Notes: generated by a model from the letters alone, not told the origin. Counted from the first letter of the stretch, positions 1 through 12,425 are shown. The stretch is 64,000 nt of DNA from Sphagnum magellanicum (GCA_021904315.1 CM038921.1:17272590-17336589); one strand, 5' to 3'. Translations and numbers: made by a program.

Positions 1-1132
1 CTATTAGTTAGGAAGTGTGGGGTTTGTTTGGATTTTGATAGTAATAAATTGGGGATGGAAGTCCCTCTAGACTCCTTCTCTTGAACATGACACCTGATTT
101 TCCACTGTGCCAAGAGCGTCAAGAAGGAAATAGAAGGTCTAGCCTTTGCATTTTAAGGACATGATCAAAGGAAATGATGAAATAGCCTAGGATTTCAAGA
201 ACAATTATAGTGGCAGCCATCATCTTTGTCAATTTTTGGGGTTTCGATGTGAATGTGTAATGTGGTCTATTCTAAGAAGAGAGTACTTATGATATAATGG
301 GAGCTTTGGAGATTTTGGAACAAGAGGATACCGTGAAGTGTAAACGATCACATCTACTTGTTCTATTCATAGTTTTTATCCAACTTTTGAAAGAAACAAC
401 ATAATGATGTTGGGGTAGCATTTGTGGGATTTTTGTTGTTGAAAGATGAGATGGTACACTCATCAACAACTAGTTGGCTCCTTGAGAGGAAATCAAAAGA
501 GGTCCAATCCCTTGAGGTCCATAGAACTAAAATAACAAAGTTTGTTTGGTTGAAAGGATTTGGGTTTACAAACAATACCTATTGTAATTTTCTTTTTGCT
601 CTTTGGAAATTTCCAATAAATCTTGTTGAACTTGTATTCAAAATGTTAGGGATTTCCATCCCAAAATCATCTCCCCTTCTTTTTGGTGACATATATGTCA
701 TTAAAAAGGGCACCACATAGACAAATGTAACAAGAATTGTAGAAAAGTTGATGTTTTAACATCAATTTTGGCTTGTTTGAGCTCATCTACACCCAAAGCA
801 AAAAGAGAAATTTTTTAAAAAAAAAGATGGGTGTTGGTTTTAGGGGACATTACCTTGAGGCTTGTTTCATGTGTAATCACATTAAAGACCAAGATATATA
901 GTTGGTTAACTCTCTTCTCAAACGATCTCTGGACCTTTCTAGACCCTCAATATTATGAGGAATGGGGGGATCATCACGGTGTGAACTGCTTTATACAAAT
1001 TGTTAGGTAGAGTTTTTTTCCCCTTCCAAAATGCACATTAACATTTCAACGTGAAAATCCCCTTAACTACACAATAAGTTATGAAGCAAACAACAACAAT
1101 TGAAAGTATCTGACAAAAACGTGACATGCAAA
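1..1132. other. intergenic, nothing recognised
   Basis: AT-rich sequence with only short reading frames that resemble no family known to me. It lies downstream of the transposase relic on the minus strand and may include decayed parts of the same element, but no terminal inverted repeat was found. Confidence 0.5.
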
Positions 1133-2222
1133 TCAAACTTCCCTAATAACTTTCTGAATTTTTTTTTTATATGCCATAGGAGTTTTCAACAACAGACCTA
1201 CTGTGCTTTTGTACAACAATTCCAAGATGGTATGTTGTCCATCCTCCTTATAAGGAGTCATGATCCAGGATATTAATGGGTAACCTTTGTCCCCAAGTAA
1301 GCATGGGGGGAATTCATTTACATTTTTGTTGTGATGAAAAAGACCTTGATATTGTGCATGTCGATACAACGAAAACCATCTTAAAACTCTAAAGTCATTC
1401 AGACTACCTAAAAGACCAACAAACAAGTCAATGAACTCTTTTTTTGGAATCAACAATGGCTTGAGCAACAATGTTACGCCCACTTGTTTCATGATGGTAG
1501 TAATCCTTGGCAAATGGTGTCGAAGGTTTGGCAATGAAAACATGTGTGCCATTGATGGCACCTTGCACTGAAGGTAATCCACACCAATCCTAAAAATCTA
1601 TCATGATAGTTTACATATCATCTCCTTTTGGCCAAGAAATCAAACCCTTGAAAATCTTGTTGATAACATAGATAACCTCATGAAAAACAAAATAACCAAT
1701 GGATTTTCCCATAGCAAACAACTTTGAACATATCAAAAAATTAGCACCATATGCCAATTTGTAAATTGAGCAGGCCACTCTAATCTCAACTATAATTGAA
1801 CTTCGATAGTTTATGTCTTACTTTGCTATTAGAGGTATCAGTTGATTAGCAATCTCAAACAAGGTCTTCTTCTTCATTTTAAAATTCTGCACCCAACGTT
1901 CATCATCATACTATGTTAATAAAAACCTTGAAAACCAAACAGTAGATCTAGGTTTCACCCAATGCCCCAAGTCAGATGACATACATACAAGACTTGTCAT
2001 GTGAAATTGATGGAAAATTACAAGAGCCAACACATAAGCTCGAGTTGTTTCTTGGTGAACTCTATCTAAAATTGGTAACGAGTTACTGTTTTCTTCAATT
2101 ATTATATGTTGAATGAGCTTGATTATGAAAACAAAACATGATATAATAACAACATTGCTGATTTGTGCATCCCCCATCTTGAGGTGGGCACAATAAACAA
2201 ATGTAACAAGTAGGATTATCAA
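1133..2222 (-). pseudogene. PIF/Harbinger-type DDE transposase relic
   Basis: Read on the minus strand, about 1.1 kb translates into pieces of an ALP1-like (DDE_Tnp_4) transposase in the expected order. The N-terminal part ends near 1911, followed by KLAYGANFLICSKLFAMGKS and then LISWPKGDDM, WCGLPSVQGAINGTH, FIDLFVGLLGSLNDFRVL, CLLGDKGYPLISWIMTPYKE and DGQHTILELLY. The pieces fall in different frames and include stops, so the gene is dead. The first catalytic Asp (normally in a DGTH motif) reads Asn here (AINGTH). The second Asp, in SLNDFRVL, is still present. The Glu-bearing SVVEN motif is visible only in a shifted frame near 1170-1200. Length (about 360 codons) fits the family. In live elements such proteins move Harbinger transposons together with a Myb-like partner; no partner gene was seen nearby. 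Family assignment is fairly secure; element ends were not found. Confidence 0.75.
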
Positions 2223-2289
2223 GAAAAAGATTTAGCAAGCAACTTGAGAGATTGAAAAAAAAAACTTAGCTTTGCAATTAAGAAAGCAA

Positions 2290-2720
2290 GAAGTTTGGAC
2301 ATTTGATGCACACAACAACAAACAACAACTTCAAAAGCTCGAAAAGATGAGGCACACAACAATAACCAACAACTTTAGCCAAAGCTCACAAAAGTGAAGC
2401 ACACACTAGCAACCACCAACTTTAGGAGCTTAAAAAGGTGAGGTGCACAAGTGCAACCAACAACTTTAGGAAGAATTCCAAGAGATGAAACATACAACAA
2501 TAACCAACAACTTCGAGAGCTCGAAGAGATGAAGTGCACAACAACAACCAACAACTTCAGGAGTTCAAATAATGAGGTGCACAATAGCAACCAACAACTT
2601 TAGGAATTGGAGATGAGGCACACAACAACAACCAGTATTGTCAAGAACTCAAAGATATGAAACGCACAACAACTTGAAGCAACAAAGGAGCTTGAATAGG
2701 TGAAATGCACAACAAAAAAG
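2290..2720. repeat. ~45-bp minisatellite, about 9 imperfect copies
   Basis: The motif GATGAGGCACACAACAACAA followed by CCAACAACTTTAGGAGCTC recurs with anchors near 2346, 2394, 2439, 2484, 2528, 2571, 2612, 2657 and 2700, a spacing of 40 to 48 bases. Copies differ by substitutions and small indels. The minus-strand reading frame through it is only a translation of the repeat. Confidence 0.85.
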
Positions 2721-3599
2721 AAAAGAAAAACTTAAAAAGAAAAAGCAAAGAAAAAGAGAAAAGGAAAGATGGTGAGGTGACGGCAAGACATTACCAAAAG
2801 AAGAAGATGATAACAACTTTTTAGGTTTTCATCTTTTTGGTGTGAATGGCCAGAAAAACTAGGGTATCAAAAGAAAAGTTGCCACGTAACATTGCCCCTA
2901 GTCTGAAATATGGTCTTATTTTCTTCACCTTATTAGAGAAATGATTACTTACATTAAAGTAAAAAAAGTGAAAATTGATTAACAACTATACTGTTGTTAA
3001 GGGGTTTTTAACAATGTTTCTTAACACTAGGTCTAAATGGTGCCTTAATGGGACAAGTTTTGCTTTTATCAAATTATTTAACTGAGCTAGTAAAGCAACT
3101 TGATAACTTTAGAAGTCATTGGTAGTAGATTTATATATTATTTCAATTAATTTACTAACTAATTTAGCTAGTTCTTAGAAAGTGACAATTGGAAAATCAA
3201 ACTAATTAGTTTTAGCTTGTTCTAAAAATTAGTAGTTGGCCAACTAGCTATCACTAAAAGTAAAACCTAGAAGGTCATATTTGGAAAATTTTAGCTAATT
3301 TATAAGAAAAAAAAGATGGTGGAAAATTTGGAGGATAAGGGAAAAAGAGGGGGGTCATTTCTTAATCTCTTCCTAGGTTTTTATTTTTTTGTTTTTTAGT
3401 CCTCTTTGCCACAATGGAAAGGTTGTTTGTTCTTTTGTAGTTGGAGCTTTGGAAATAATGAATGACTTGGGTTTTGTGTGGAGGATCTAAAGGGTGTTTT
3501 ATGTGTGTGTACATGGTTGATTTGTGTGGAAACATGAAGGATGAAATTGAAGCAAAAGTTTGATCTTTAAAATGGCAAGGGATAAAAAATAAAAAAACA
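2721..3599. other. intergenic, nothing recognised
   Basis: A-rich stretch (2700-2780) followed by AT-rich unique sequence. No coding similarity or clear repeat was seen. Confidence 0.5.
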
Positions 3600-4110
3600 A
3601 ATTGAAGGTTAAACAATGAGCAAGTTATGACAAAACTTGGGACCAAAGGTTTTCAACACTTTCCCCAACCATTGTTATTTTATGCATTTGCTTCAAAGTA
3701 CAAGTGACAAGGTGAAAAAACAAGTCAAAGCTCAAAACTTAAACACTTGCTAAAAGGCAACACACTAGGTTAAAGCATATTTTTAGAACTCTCCCCCATC
3801 ATTGTTACTTCATGCAATTGCCTTAGGATATAAACAAATAGGTGAAAAAATAAAGTTAAAACTTGAAGTTTTAACACTTGGTGAAAAACAACATAATGCA
3901 TACAACCAATTTCCTAAACTCGCAGCCACACTTGCTGCTTCATGCAATTGCTTCAAAGTGCAAATGAAAAGGAAAAGAGACACGAAACAATGAAAAAACC
4001 CAAAATACAAGGAGGAAAAACATTAAAGGATTTGAAGTTTAAGCATTTGGTGTATGGTAACAAAATTTAAGATTAAGGTTTTTGATAATTCTCTCCCACC
4101 CATTTTGCTT
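3600..4110. repeat. ~130-bp tandem repeat, 3 to 4 copies
   Basis: The phrase TTCATGCAATTGCTTCAAAG and its flanks recur at 3673, 3803 and 3933, exactly 130 bases apart, each preceded by a CTCCCCCAT-like or TTCCCCAACCATT-like segment. A fourth partial copy with an altered core lies near 4090-4110. Short reading frames here are repeat translations. Confidence 0.8.
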
Positions 4111-4141
4111 CACAAAGGGTTTGACAACTATAGATCCAACA

Positions 4142-4890
4142 TGGTAGATGCAAGCTATAATGGACTTTTGTGACAAAATGGTGTTTTTTCCCTGGGTACC
4201 TTTTATTCAAATGCATATGGTGATAAATATATCCTTAGATTTATTAATTGGGACTCGGATCTAAACTAACATCTTCATTATGAAAAGAATTGTGTGGTTA
4301 TTTTTTGATAAAAAAATCATTTGTTAGTAATAATGAACTTTTGAAATCGAAAAATATGGACTGGTCATTTAACTGAAACATCACAAAATGGAAAAAATTA
4401 TATTGATTCACATTCAAAATTTGTTATTATGACTCAATATGTAATGTAATACAAGATGATAAATTCATATGAGAAATTTTTTTTTTGAAAACCTTAACCA
4501 TTTAATATTTAGGGACTTTTGAATGGTTAAAATTTGACCATATTTTCATAAGTCCATATGAGTTGCAATTTTTGTTTGTTTTTCAATTCTTTTGTCCCAA
4601 AAGCATTTTTTAAAAAGTTTTAGATGGGGCTTATTTCCTTGGACTTTGTGGGTTTTCCTTTTGAAACTTTCAAATTAAAAAATGACATCAACTACAATAA
4701 ATACAAGTTTTCACATATATTTGGGAAGGTTTTTAGGTGATTGAACGTGTATTATTCAAAGATTAGAATAATAATATTTTTAAAGTAACAACCATGTCCA
4801 TTTGAATCATTTAAAAAAAAATTGTATGAACTTATAGGGAGGGTATTTTTTGCCGCTATTGACCCATTATACCATGCATTCACTCAACAC
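4142..4890 (+). repeat. left arm of a long inverted repeat (partner 9975-11250)
   Basis: About 0.75 kb whose reverse complement recurs at 9975-11250. Matching blocks in opposite order include GTAGATGCAAG (4143 against about 11249), TGGGTACCTTTTATTCAAAT (4194 against about 11197), ATATGGACTGGTCATTTAAC (4355), and the segment around 4687-4746 against 10129-10183. This arm preserves an uninterrupted junction near 4683-4690 where the partner arm carries a 516-bp insertion. Confidence 0.85.
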
Positions 4891-6002
4891 CTAAAATATT
4901 TAAGACCATAATGCAAACTATAAGAAATATGAAAATTTTAATAAACATATGAAAACTTACACTAATTCAAATTCTTTTCAAGCAAGAAATTTGTTTCTTT
5001 TAATAAACATGTTGCCAAAATTTTCCCATTTCTTTTGGGGAAAATGTCACCACAAATTTATCTATTGGCTATTCTTTTAATGGTCATGTACAAAATTGTT
5101 ACCAATTAAGTCAAAATCTATTTAGAAAGGCTTGCCATTGTTGCTACATTACAAATTTCAAATAAAACATTGACTAGGATTGTTAAAGTTCATGTTTATA
5201 TGCATGGTTAATGATGAAGGCCATGAAAACATGATTAATTGCAGCAAAATCCCATTTTGGCATCTCAAATGTTAAACATGCTCAAAATGTAAGAAAAAAT
5301 AAAATGGTGAGTATATTTTGTTGTTTTTTAAAAAATTCATAAATCTTCTTTTCACATCATAATCAAAGCCAAGTTTACTTGCTATAGGTGTTTTTGGTGG
5401 TACCCTTTGGTGACACCTTTATTTTGGATTTTTGACAATACATGAATGTATGTTTCTAAATCACTTGGGAAATTTTTGAATATTATGAAAGATGAACTTT
5501 TCACACATGCACACATGTGCAATATGTCCACCTCAAACATCAATTGGTGTCCACATCTTTGATTAACATGATGACCAATGGTTTTTTTTTTAAAATTGAG
5601 ATTCTAAATAGGTGGATTTTATGAAGCTAAATTTTGTGCATATTTGGCAATATTGCAAATGTTCAAGGTGCATGTAGCCTATGGTGATATAAAAACTTCA
5701 ATAAATTAAAATTTGGTTATGTGTAAGAGAAACATTTCATGTAAATAGTTGGCAAAATATTCAACTTTGCAATATCAAAATCTAGCAAATGTTACAAAAT
5801 TTAAATAGATCATATGGCTACACAATCTCTTAACTATCCAACAATTGGCAATGCACCTAATTGGGCCATAAAAATCTCCTAGACATATATGTGCATTGTG
5901 ATGTGCATTGCCTTGAAGTTTGGTCATTGTTGGTGACTTTATCACAATTAAAGTTAAGAAACATATATGCACTCAATGTTCATTGAATAATGAATAAGTC
6001 TT
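4891..6002. other. interior of the long inverted repeat, nothing recognised
   Basis: AT-rich sequence with no gene-like reading frame and no repeat that I could define. Confidence 0.45.
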
Positions 6003-6125
6003 AACAAACATAACACACACACAAACAATGATAATGTACACATAACACATAACAAACATAACACACACAAAAACAATGATAATGTACACATAACACATAA
6101 CAAACAAAACACACACACACACATG
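6003..6125. repeat. 48-bp tandem repeat, ~2.5 copies, (AC)-rich
   Basis: The unit starting AACAAACATAACACACAC begins at 6003, 6051 and 6099, exactly 48 bases apart. Each full unit contains AACAATGATAATGTACACAT. The third copy is truncated into an (AC)n run. Confidence 0.9.
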
Positions 6126-6860
6126 ATAAGCAACACATACACAATTTGAATAGGAGGCACAAATAAAGAATTAATGAATCAAAGGAAGACATACAAATTA
6201 AGGCAAACAAAGAATAAAAGGAAAAAAAACATAGGTAGATAGATAATCAAAAGAAGATAGACAAAAGAAGGTGGAAAATCAAAGGAAACATATATAGGGA
6301 AGGTAAAGTAGAGAAGTAAGAAAGAAACTAATTATTAAAAAACACGAAAAAAAAAAAAAACTGAGTTTGATAAAAAAAGAAAAACCATAAATATTATGGA
6401 CAAACTTAAAGAAAAAAAATGTAAACAGATTCAAGAAAAAAGATAAAGGAATTTGATTAACTCACAATTTACAAGATTGACCCAACAAATTGCAAGATTG
6501 ACACGAATAACACAATGTTGACCTCACACACACACACACACACACACACATGTATACATGACAATGGACACACAAACACATAAACAAACCACACACATGC
6601 ACAAAAAGACATGGCACTGAACAATCATGACCTAACTTCTTGAATCCTAGTGGAAAAAATGACCTAGCTTTGACCATTAGATGTCATCATTGAAATAATG
6701 GCCCATGGATAGTGGGAGTGGAATGATGAATTGAACCCAAATCCCAACTATGGAATCTAATCCAACATTTGCTTAGGTTTTTGCTCCTTCCATTCATCAA
6801 AGCATGCATCATATGGGAAAGTATTCAAATTATAAAACATTTGAAAATATATTCCCATAA
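6126..6860. repeat. intergenic with a (CA)13 microsatellite
   Basis: An uninterrupted CA run occupies 6525-6550. The rest is A-rich, with GATA-like motifs near 6235-6260, and holds no recognisable gene. Confidence 0.7.
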
Positions 6861-7751
6861 GGGTGCATTCATAGCTAGTAAAAGGAGCCAAAGCAATTGT
6901 CAAATGTAGTGTGATATTATACCATGTCTACTTTGAAAGAAAAGTTTGTGTATTTTGTTTATTCAAATTATTATTTCTTTTTGCAATTATATTTATTTGC
7001 TAATGATCTTGATCTTCCACAAATTTAAAGTCATTTCATTAAGTTTTGAAAATCCTTTCATGCACATAAAGCACTTAAAATGTAGTCGTCAAATAGTGCT
7101 TTTAAATTTGAATGTCCTTTTTGTTTATCAAATGTGCACCATTCATTCTCAAAATTTGAGAGGAGATTCATACTTAGGATTTAAAGTGCAAAAGGAATTG
7201 AGATTAATAAAAAATGTATTTGTTACAAATATCTACACATTTGGTTCAAATGTGTTTTTAGCCCTCTAAATTACAAATTTTGATTATGTGTTTTTAACAA
7301 AAGTTGTTCATTTGTACATGGTGAAGGGCATGGATACGTTTTATGGAGGTAAAAATATTGATTAAATAGTTTATTTCATTGATTTCTATCATGTTGTCTT
7401 GAAAAATGCATAAATTATGTTCAATTTTCAACTTCAGTATGTTTTTAAAATGATTTTATGTGATAAATTTCTTCCAAATAATGTAAAGTTCAATTCAATA
7501 TACAATTTTCGGACGTGTAGTTTATCTTGGAGATGTAATCATTTCTTATATTCAAAGGATAATCATTTTTTCTACAGATTTTATTTTTTGTACTTGAAAT
7601 TCATTAATGTATATAAGTAGATAACATTGCCAAAAGTTGGGTGGAAATTTTTATATATTTCAAAATGAATGGCGTAGAATGTGATTAAACTTGGTCATTA
7701 CAAAACATTAAGTCCATGGCGCCCTTGGCTCCTTTTATTGTGATTACACCC
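6861..7751 (+). mobile_element. TIR element family 1, copy A (~0.89 kb)
   Basis: The left end reads GGGTGCATTC followed by TAAAAGGAGCC (6861-6889). The right end is the approximate reverse complement, GGCTCCTTTTATTGTGATTA then CACCC (7727-7751). Internal blocks such as AACAAAAGTTGTTCAT (about 7299) and GGGCATGGATACGTTTTATG are shared with copies B and C. No transposase is present, so it would be non-autonomous. Target-site duplication is unclear, and this copy is the most diverged of the three. Confidence 0.6.
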
Positions 7752-8989
7752 ACAATGGTTTATAGGCATTCATTGAGGGGGTTCCTCAATTTAAATTTTA
7801 TAAAATAAAGGGTGAAATTTTTTCATTCATCCTTCATTGACACAACACTTGTATTACATCAATTTCAACCAATTTGAAAAACTTGGTGAAAAAATATTGT
7901 AAAATATGAAAAGCCTTTAAAGTGCACCAAAGCTAAGTTAAGGGATTAAAATGAAATGTTGCCTGCATAATAGTAGCAATAGTAACAACATTATATGGTG
8001 ATAATAAAAGCATTGGATTACGTGTTAATAACATTTATAAATAAAATAAATGGGTAGATTTTGGTTGTAGTTTGAGGTAGACTTGCTTTTGAAGTTTTGA
8101 CAAGTTCCAAATGTCATGAGCAAAACAATAATGTGCCTTCATTAATGTTAGATGTTGATTGAAATTCTCCTTGGCATCACCTTGAAGCCAATATTACAAA
8201 TGACAAAAGCCCGTAACATACATCAAATGGGATGTTGGAAACCTTGCGATCGATTCTTGAATGAGAGATTTAGCTATAGCTACCAGGAATGTCACAATTT
8301 AAAATTAGTTCACATAAACAAAAATAGACAAAAACAAAAGAAAAATAAATAAATAAGGGAAAATTTTAAAGAAAAAAATTTAACATAGATGGAAAATCGA
8401 ATTGACTTTTGAGGTCTAAAAATGTTGCAACAAGATTGGTTTTTTATTTTGCAATAATATTTTTTAAATGCATAAAATTCTATTACTCATGGATATTTTT
8501 TATTAGATCTATTCATATTTTCAAAGCAATTGCAAAGTTTGATTCAGGTTAAAGAATATGAGATTAAAGAAAAAAACAGAAATGGACATTGGACAAGGAA
8601 ACAAAGATATGATAAGGTTTGGAAAAAACATAGAAAGACCAAAGGAAAAAGAAACAAAGATACAACAAACAAAAAAACACAAAATATTGAAACATTAAAA
8701 AAATGGGAGATTAAAAAAAAACCTAATGTTGATGATTTTGCATTCTCTACTAGATTACTGAAGACCTCCTAAATCACTTAAACCTTTTCATCAATGGCAT
8801 TTACACATGTAACCCAAAATGTATAATTCGATGAATTAAAGGATAAATACTCACCATTAAGCATGTTGAGGTCTAGTGAAGTGGCCTTCCATTTCAAATG
8901 CAATGTTATGATTGCAAGCAATCAAACCTCAAAGATCTTTGAAGATGTTGAAGACATTTTGTTCCCAAATCCACATAGTGAGAGTATAA
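7752..8989. other. intergenic, nothing recognised
   Basis: AT-rich, no coding similarity found. The Lys-rich frame at 8530-8772 is a translation of A-rich sequence. Confidence 0.45.
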
Positions 8990-9640
8990 TTAACCTTGGT
9001 AAATCTTGATGGCTGTAACATAATTGTATACAAATACTACTCTCTTGTGTGCAAACTTGATCAATGCATGGACAAATTTAAACATGGGAAAAACAAGAAA
9101 GAAAGATAACAAATTTTTGTGACAAAGAAGCTTGAAATTCACTTTAGTAGACATGATTGATGGATTATCTTCAACCATCTTTGCCACTAATGGCATATAC
9201 ATTGCCATTGCCCTTTTTGTTAATTGGAGCATGTTGATCCAACATGTTTTGACATTACACAAAATCTTGCTCCCCTTTGCCTTCATCAAATTTGCAAGTT
9301 TCAAAAACTCCATTTGCATTTTTGGGTTATGAGAGAAGAATGAATACACATGGATTACAATAAATCTTCAATAGATTTCATAATAAAAATTTGAAGCAAA
9401 GTTTGCACAACTAGATTTGTATGATGTGCCATGCAATGAATAACTTCCCAATGGGGAAAATATTTATCTTGCATTTGATGAATAATACCATTGCGCACCC
9501 TCGGAAAACATTCATGCAATTGACCCCAAAAGACATTAGATTTGCAACCACATGTGCATTATTTGCTTTCACTCAAACTTGTTTCAAATGATGGGACTAG
9601 TTTAGGTTTAAAAGGGATCATAAAGGGAAAAAAATTATTG
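8990..9640 (-). pseudogene. hAT-like transposase relic
   Basis: The minus strand reads HCMAHHTNLVVQTLL (about 9435-9390), then after an in-frame stop a run of about 119 codons containing FFSHNPKMQMEFLKLANLM, KTCWINMLQLTKRAMA and ALIKFAHKR. The block order HCMAHR-NL, SHSPKK-EF-KLA, NVKTRW and ALIKFAQ is what I associate with plant hAT-like transposases and zinc-finger proteins derived from them. Upstream on the same strand the sequence up to about 9515 still translates to INIFPIGKL-like or HQMQDKYFPHWEVIHCMAH in neighbouring frames, showing frameshifts. It is a C-terminal-half fragment. It lies inside the long inverted repeat of 4.14-11.25 kb and could be the remains of its transposase or an unrelated insertion. 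The family call is moderately secure; no catalytic motif could be checked. Confidence 0.5.
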
Positions 9641-9974
9641 GGATTCCTATTGTAGTTGAAGAAACTAGACAACACATTATCCTTTTTTCATGTAAATGTT
9701 GGTGCCACACCTTACAACAAAAAATTCATACAATAAAAAATAAATGCAAAGGGGAGGTAGGTAGAGAAACACAAACATGGCAAGTTTGTGGGTGTCCATT
9801 GTCAACCTATGCACATAACTACAGCCTCTAAGGTTGTATCAAAAGTAAAAGGCGTTGCCAAATTGTGAAAAAAACCCTTATGTTCCAAAAGTTATTGACC
9901 TCAAGAATTACCAAAATGCAAGTTTTTAAAAAAATGCAAGTGTGGAATTTGACAAAGAATGCAATGTATATATT
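9641..9974. other. intergenic, nothing recognised
   Basis: AT-rich; no gene or defined repeat seen. Confidence 0.4.
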
Positions 9975-11250
9975 GACAAAGATGGGTGAATGCATAGTAC
10001 AATGGTTCAGTAATGGTAGAAAATACATTCTTTATAAGTCCATACAAGATGCTTTAAAATGATTCAAATGGACATGGTTGTTACTTTTAAAATTATTATT
10101 ATTCTAATATTTGAATCATACATTTTCAATCACCTATAAACCTTCCCAAATCTATGTGAAAACTTGTATTTAATGTAGTTGATGGATAAAATCACAGTCA
10201 AAGGAACCACCCAAGTGAGTGGACACTTCTTAAAATTGCATTTTTATATGTTTGAAAGATCACAAAAGAAGCATAATAGTTTGGATTATCATAAAAAAAT
10301 TTGGAATATTTTCCATTAATTGCAAAGTTTACATGCTCAAAGCTTGGCACAAATCAAAAATGTTTTTGCATGTTCAAAGCACTCAAACCTTAAGAAAAGA
10401 CAATCCTTGATTTTTTCAAATGTATTTTTGACCTTGAAAATTATGGATTTTGAAAGTGTGGTTTTAACAAGAGTTGTTCATATATATAAAATAGAAGGCA
10501 TGAACGCATAATATACATGATATAAAATCAATTTGTAGTCAAAATGTATTTATATCTAATATGTAGTGTTAAATGGGGTATGCGAAATATAAAATTTTAA
10601 GTTATAAATCAATGCAAGAATGACACATGTCATATGTAGTCCTTGGAAAAGGACTTTTACCTTGGTGCTCGTAGCTCCTTTGATCATAATTTCACCCTAG
10701 TGTCATTTTTTAATTTGATAGTCCAAAAAAGAAAACCCACAAAATTCAAAGGAATAATGCCCCATTTAAAAGTTTCAAAAAATATGTTTTTGGGATAAAA
10801 AGAATTGAAAAACAAAAAAAAATGCAACTCATATGGATTTATGAAAATATGGTCAAATTTTATCCATTCAAAAGTCCTTAACTATTAAACGGTTAAGGTT
10901 TTCAAAAAAAAGATTTCTCATATGAGTTTATCTTCTTATATTACATTATATATTGAGTCCCAATAACAAATTTGGAATGTGAATCAATATAAAAAATTTC
11001 ATTTTGTGATGTTCTAGTCAAACGACCAGTCCATATTTTTTAACTTCAAAAGTCCATTACTACTAACAAATGATTTTATTAATAAATAACCACACAATTC
11101 ACTTCATAATGAAGTTGTTGGTTTAGAATCTGAATCCCAATTAATAGATCTAAGGATATATTAATCACCATATGCATTTGAATAAAGGGTACCCAAGGAA
11201 AAAACATTGTTTCATCACAAAAGTGAGCCATCGTAACTTGCATCTACCCA
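9975..11250 (-). repeat. right arm of the long inverted repeat (partner 4142-4890)
   Basis: Reverse complement of the arm at 4142-4890, split into 9975-10184 and 10701-11250 by an inserted element. Matching pairs include GTCCATTTGAATCATTT (4797 against about 10074 reversed) and CATATGCATTTGAATAAA (about 11169). Similarity ends close to 4142 and 11250, which would be the outer ends if the pair are terminal repeats of one element of about 7.1 kb. Confidence 0.85.
10185..10700 (+). mobile_element. TIR element family 1, copy B, nested in the right arm
   Basis: The insertion is defined by comparison with the intact left arm. The arm reads GTAGTTGATG up to 10184 and resumes TGTCATTTTTTAATTT at 10701, whereas the other arm joins these directly apart from a shared TG. 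The ends are imperfect inverted repeats: AAATCACAGTCAAAGGAACC at the left, and GCTCCTTTGATCATAATTTC then ACCC at the right. The interior matches the reverse complement of copy C (29735-30350) throughout, and copy A in part. No coding capacity. Confidence 0.75.
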
Positions 11251-12299
11251 AATATAAAAAGAAAATAAACTTGATCAAGGCTTGAGCAAAAACACATAGA
11301 TGATAACAAAATTATAAACACCTTAAACCTTAAACTTCTTGAGCCCATCACACAAAAACTTGTTGGAACTAGAAGTGGCAAAACCATCCTAGTAATGAGT
11401 GCAACAAATGGCAATGATGCCATGAATGCTACAAAAAGTTGTTGGCGATCAACCCAAATTGAACATTGTATGTTGCTAATTAACCTAGATCTAACAACCT
11501 TTCAAATCACAATTTGACAATTGGGATACTTTACAACATGATTATAGTAAACAAAATATATTACGAAATGTGTACAAAATGGTGGTCCAAATCAACAACA
11601 TTACCATAGTCTAAGAATTTTCCTTCATTTTTATTGGATTTCTTGTGTATCAATTTCAAAAGAAATAATTGCCAATAAAAAAGGGTTGATGATGACCCAA
11701 AGTTTCCAAGAAATTTCAAAAAGATTGAACTAAAATCTAATTGTTATGAATGAATAAGAAATCTTTTTTAACCATCTACTATCTATCACAAGAAAAACTT
11801 TCTTAACCATCCACTATCTATAGGTCCTTGATGCAATTTTTGAATTGGCAAATAAATGTCTTGTTGTTGGAATTGGAAACCTTCACAATGACCATTACTT
11901 CATTAGTAAAAAACTTTTTTTTTTCCAACCATATTTCCAACTCCTGTTCAACTATAATTCCTAGTTGAAAACAACAAACTTAATTGGAAATTTCTATTTG
12001 CAATTGAAAACCATGGCAATCGACAAGTACAAGTTGAAAGCAACATTCTAGTTGAAAACCTTAACCACATGTCAAAACACCACATCAATTGCCATTTCAA
12101 AACATTTTAGTTGTGTATAACATCAACTGTTATAGTTGAAAATTATTTTCAACTTGAACAATAGGGTGGATGAACTTCATCTAATGACATTTCTTGACAT
12201 CATCAATTTTTTATTTCAATATTAAAATAAAAATTAAATTTATATGAATTTCCAATTTAATAATGGAAGATATTTTGACATGTGGATATAAACTTTATA
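11251..12299. other. intergenic, nothing recognised
   Basis: AT-rich. A short direct repeat (AACCATCTACTATCTAT and AACCATCCACTATCTAT, near 11775 and 11806) is the only structure noticed. Confidence 0.45.
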
Positions 12300-12425
12300 T
12301 CTAACTAGGTTTAGGTACCTACCTACCTACTTGATTAAATTTAGGTACCTATGTAGGTAGGTAGGTAAATATTTATCTATCTACCTAAGCTTGGTTAAGT
12401 AGGTAGCTAAACTACCTACCCATCA
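12300..12425. repeat. GTAG/CTAC tetranucleotide cluster with internal inverted symmetry
   Basis: Dense TACCTACCTACCTAC on one side and GTAGGTAGGTAGG on the other, separated by about 25 bases, followed by further CTACC and GTAGG motifs. The two strands can pair. The same motif recurs near 15640, 32950-33130, 38600-39040 and 46910. Confidence 0.75.

Noticed and set aside
2290..6125. CRISPR-like appearance of regularly spaced repeats
   Set aside because: The units are adjacent tandem repeats without unique spacers, and the genome is eukaryotic.
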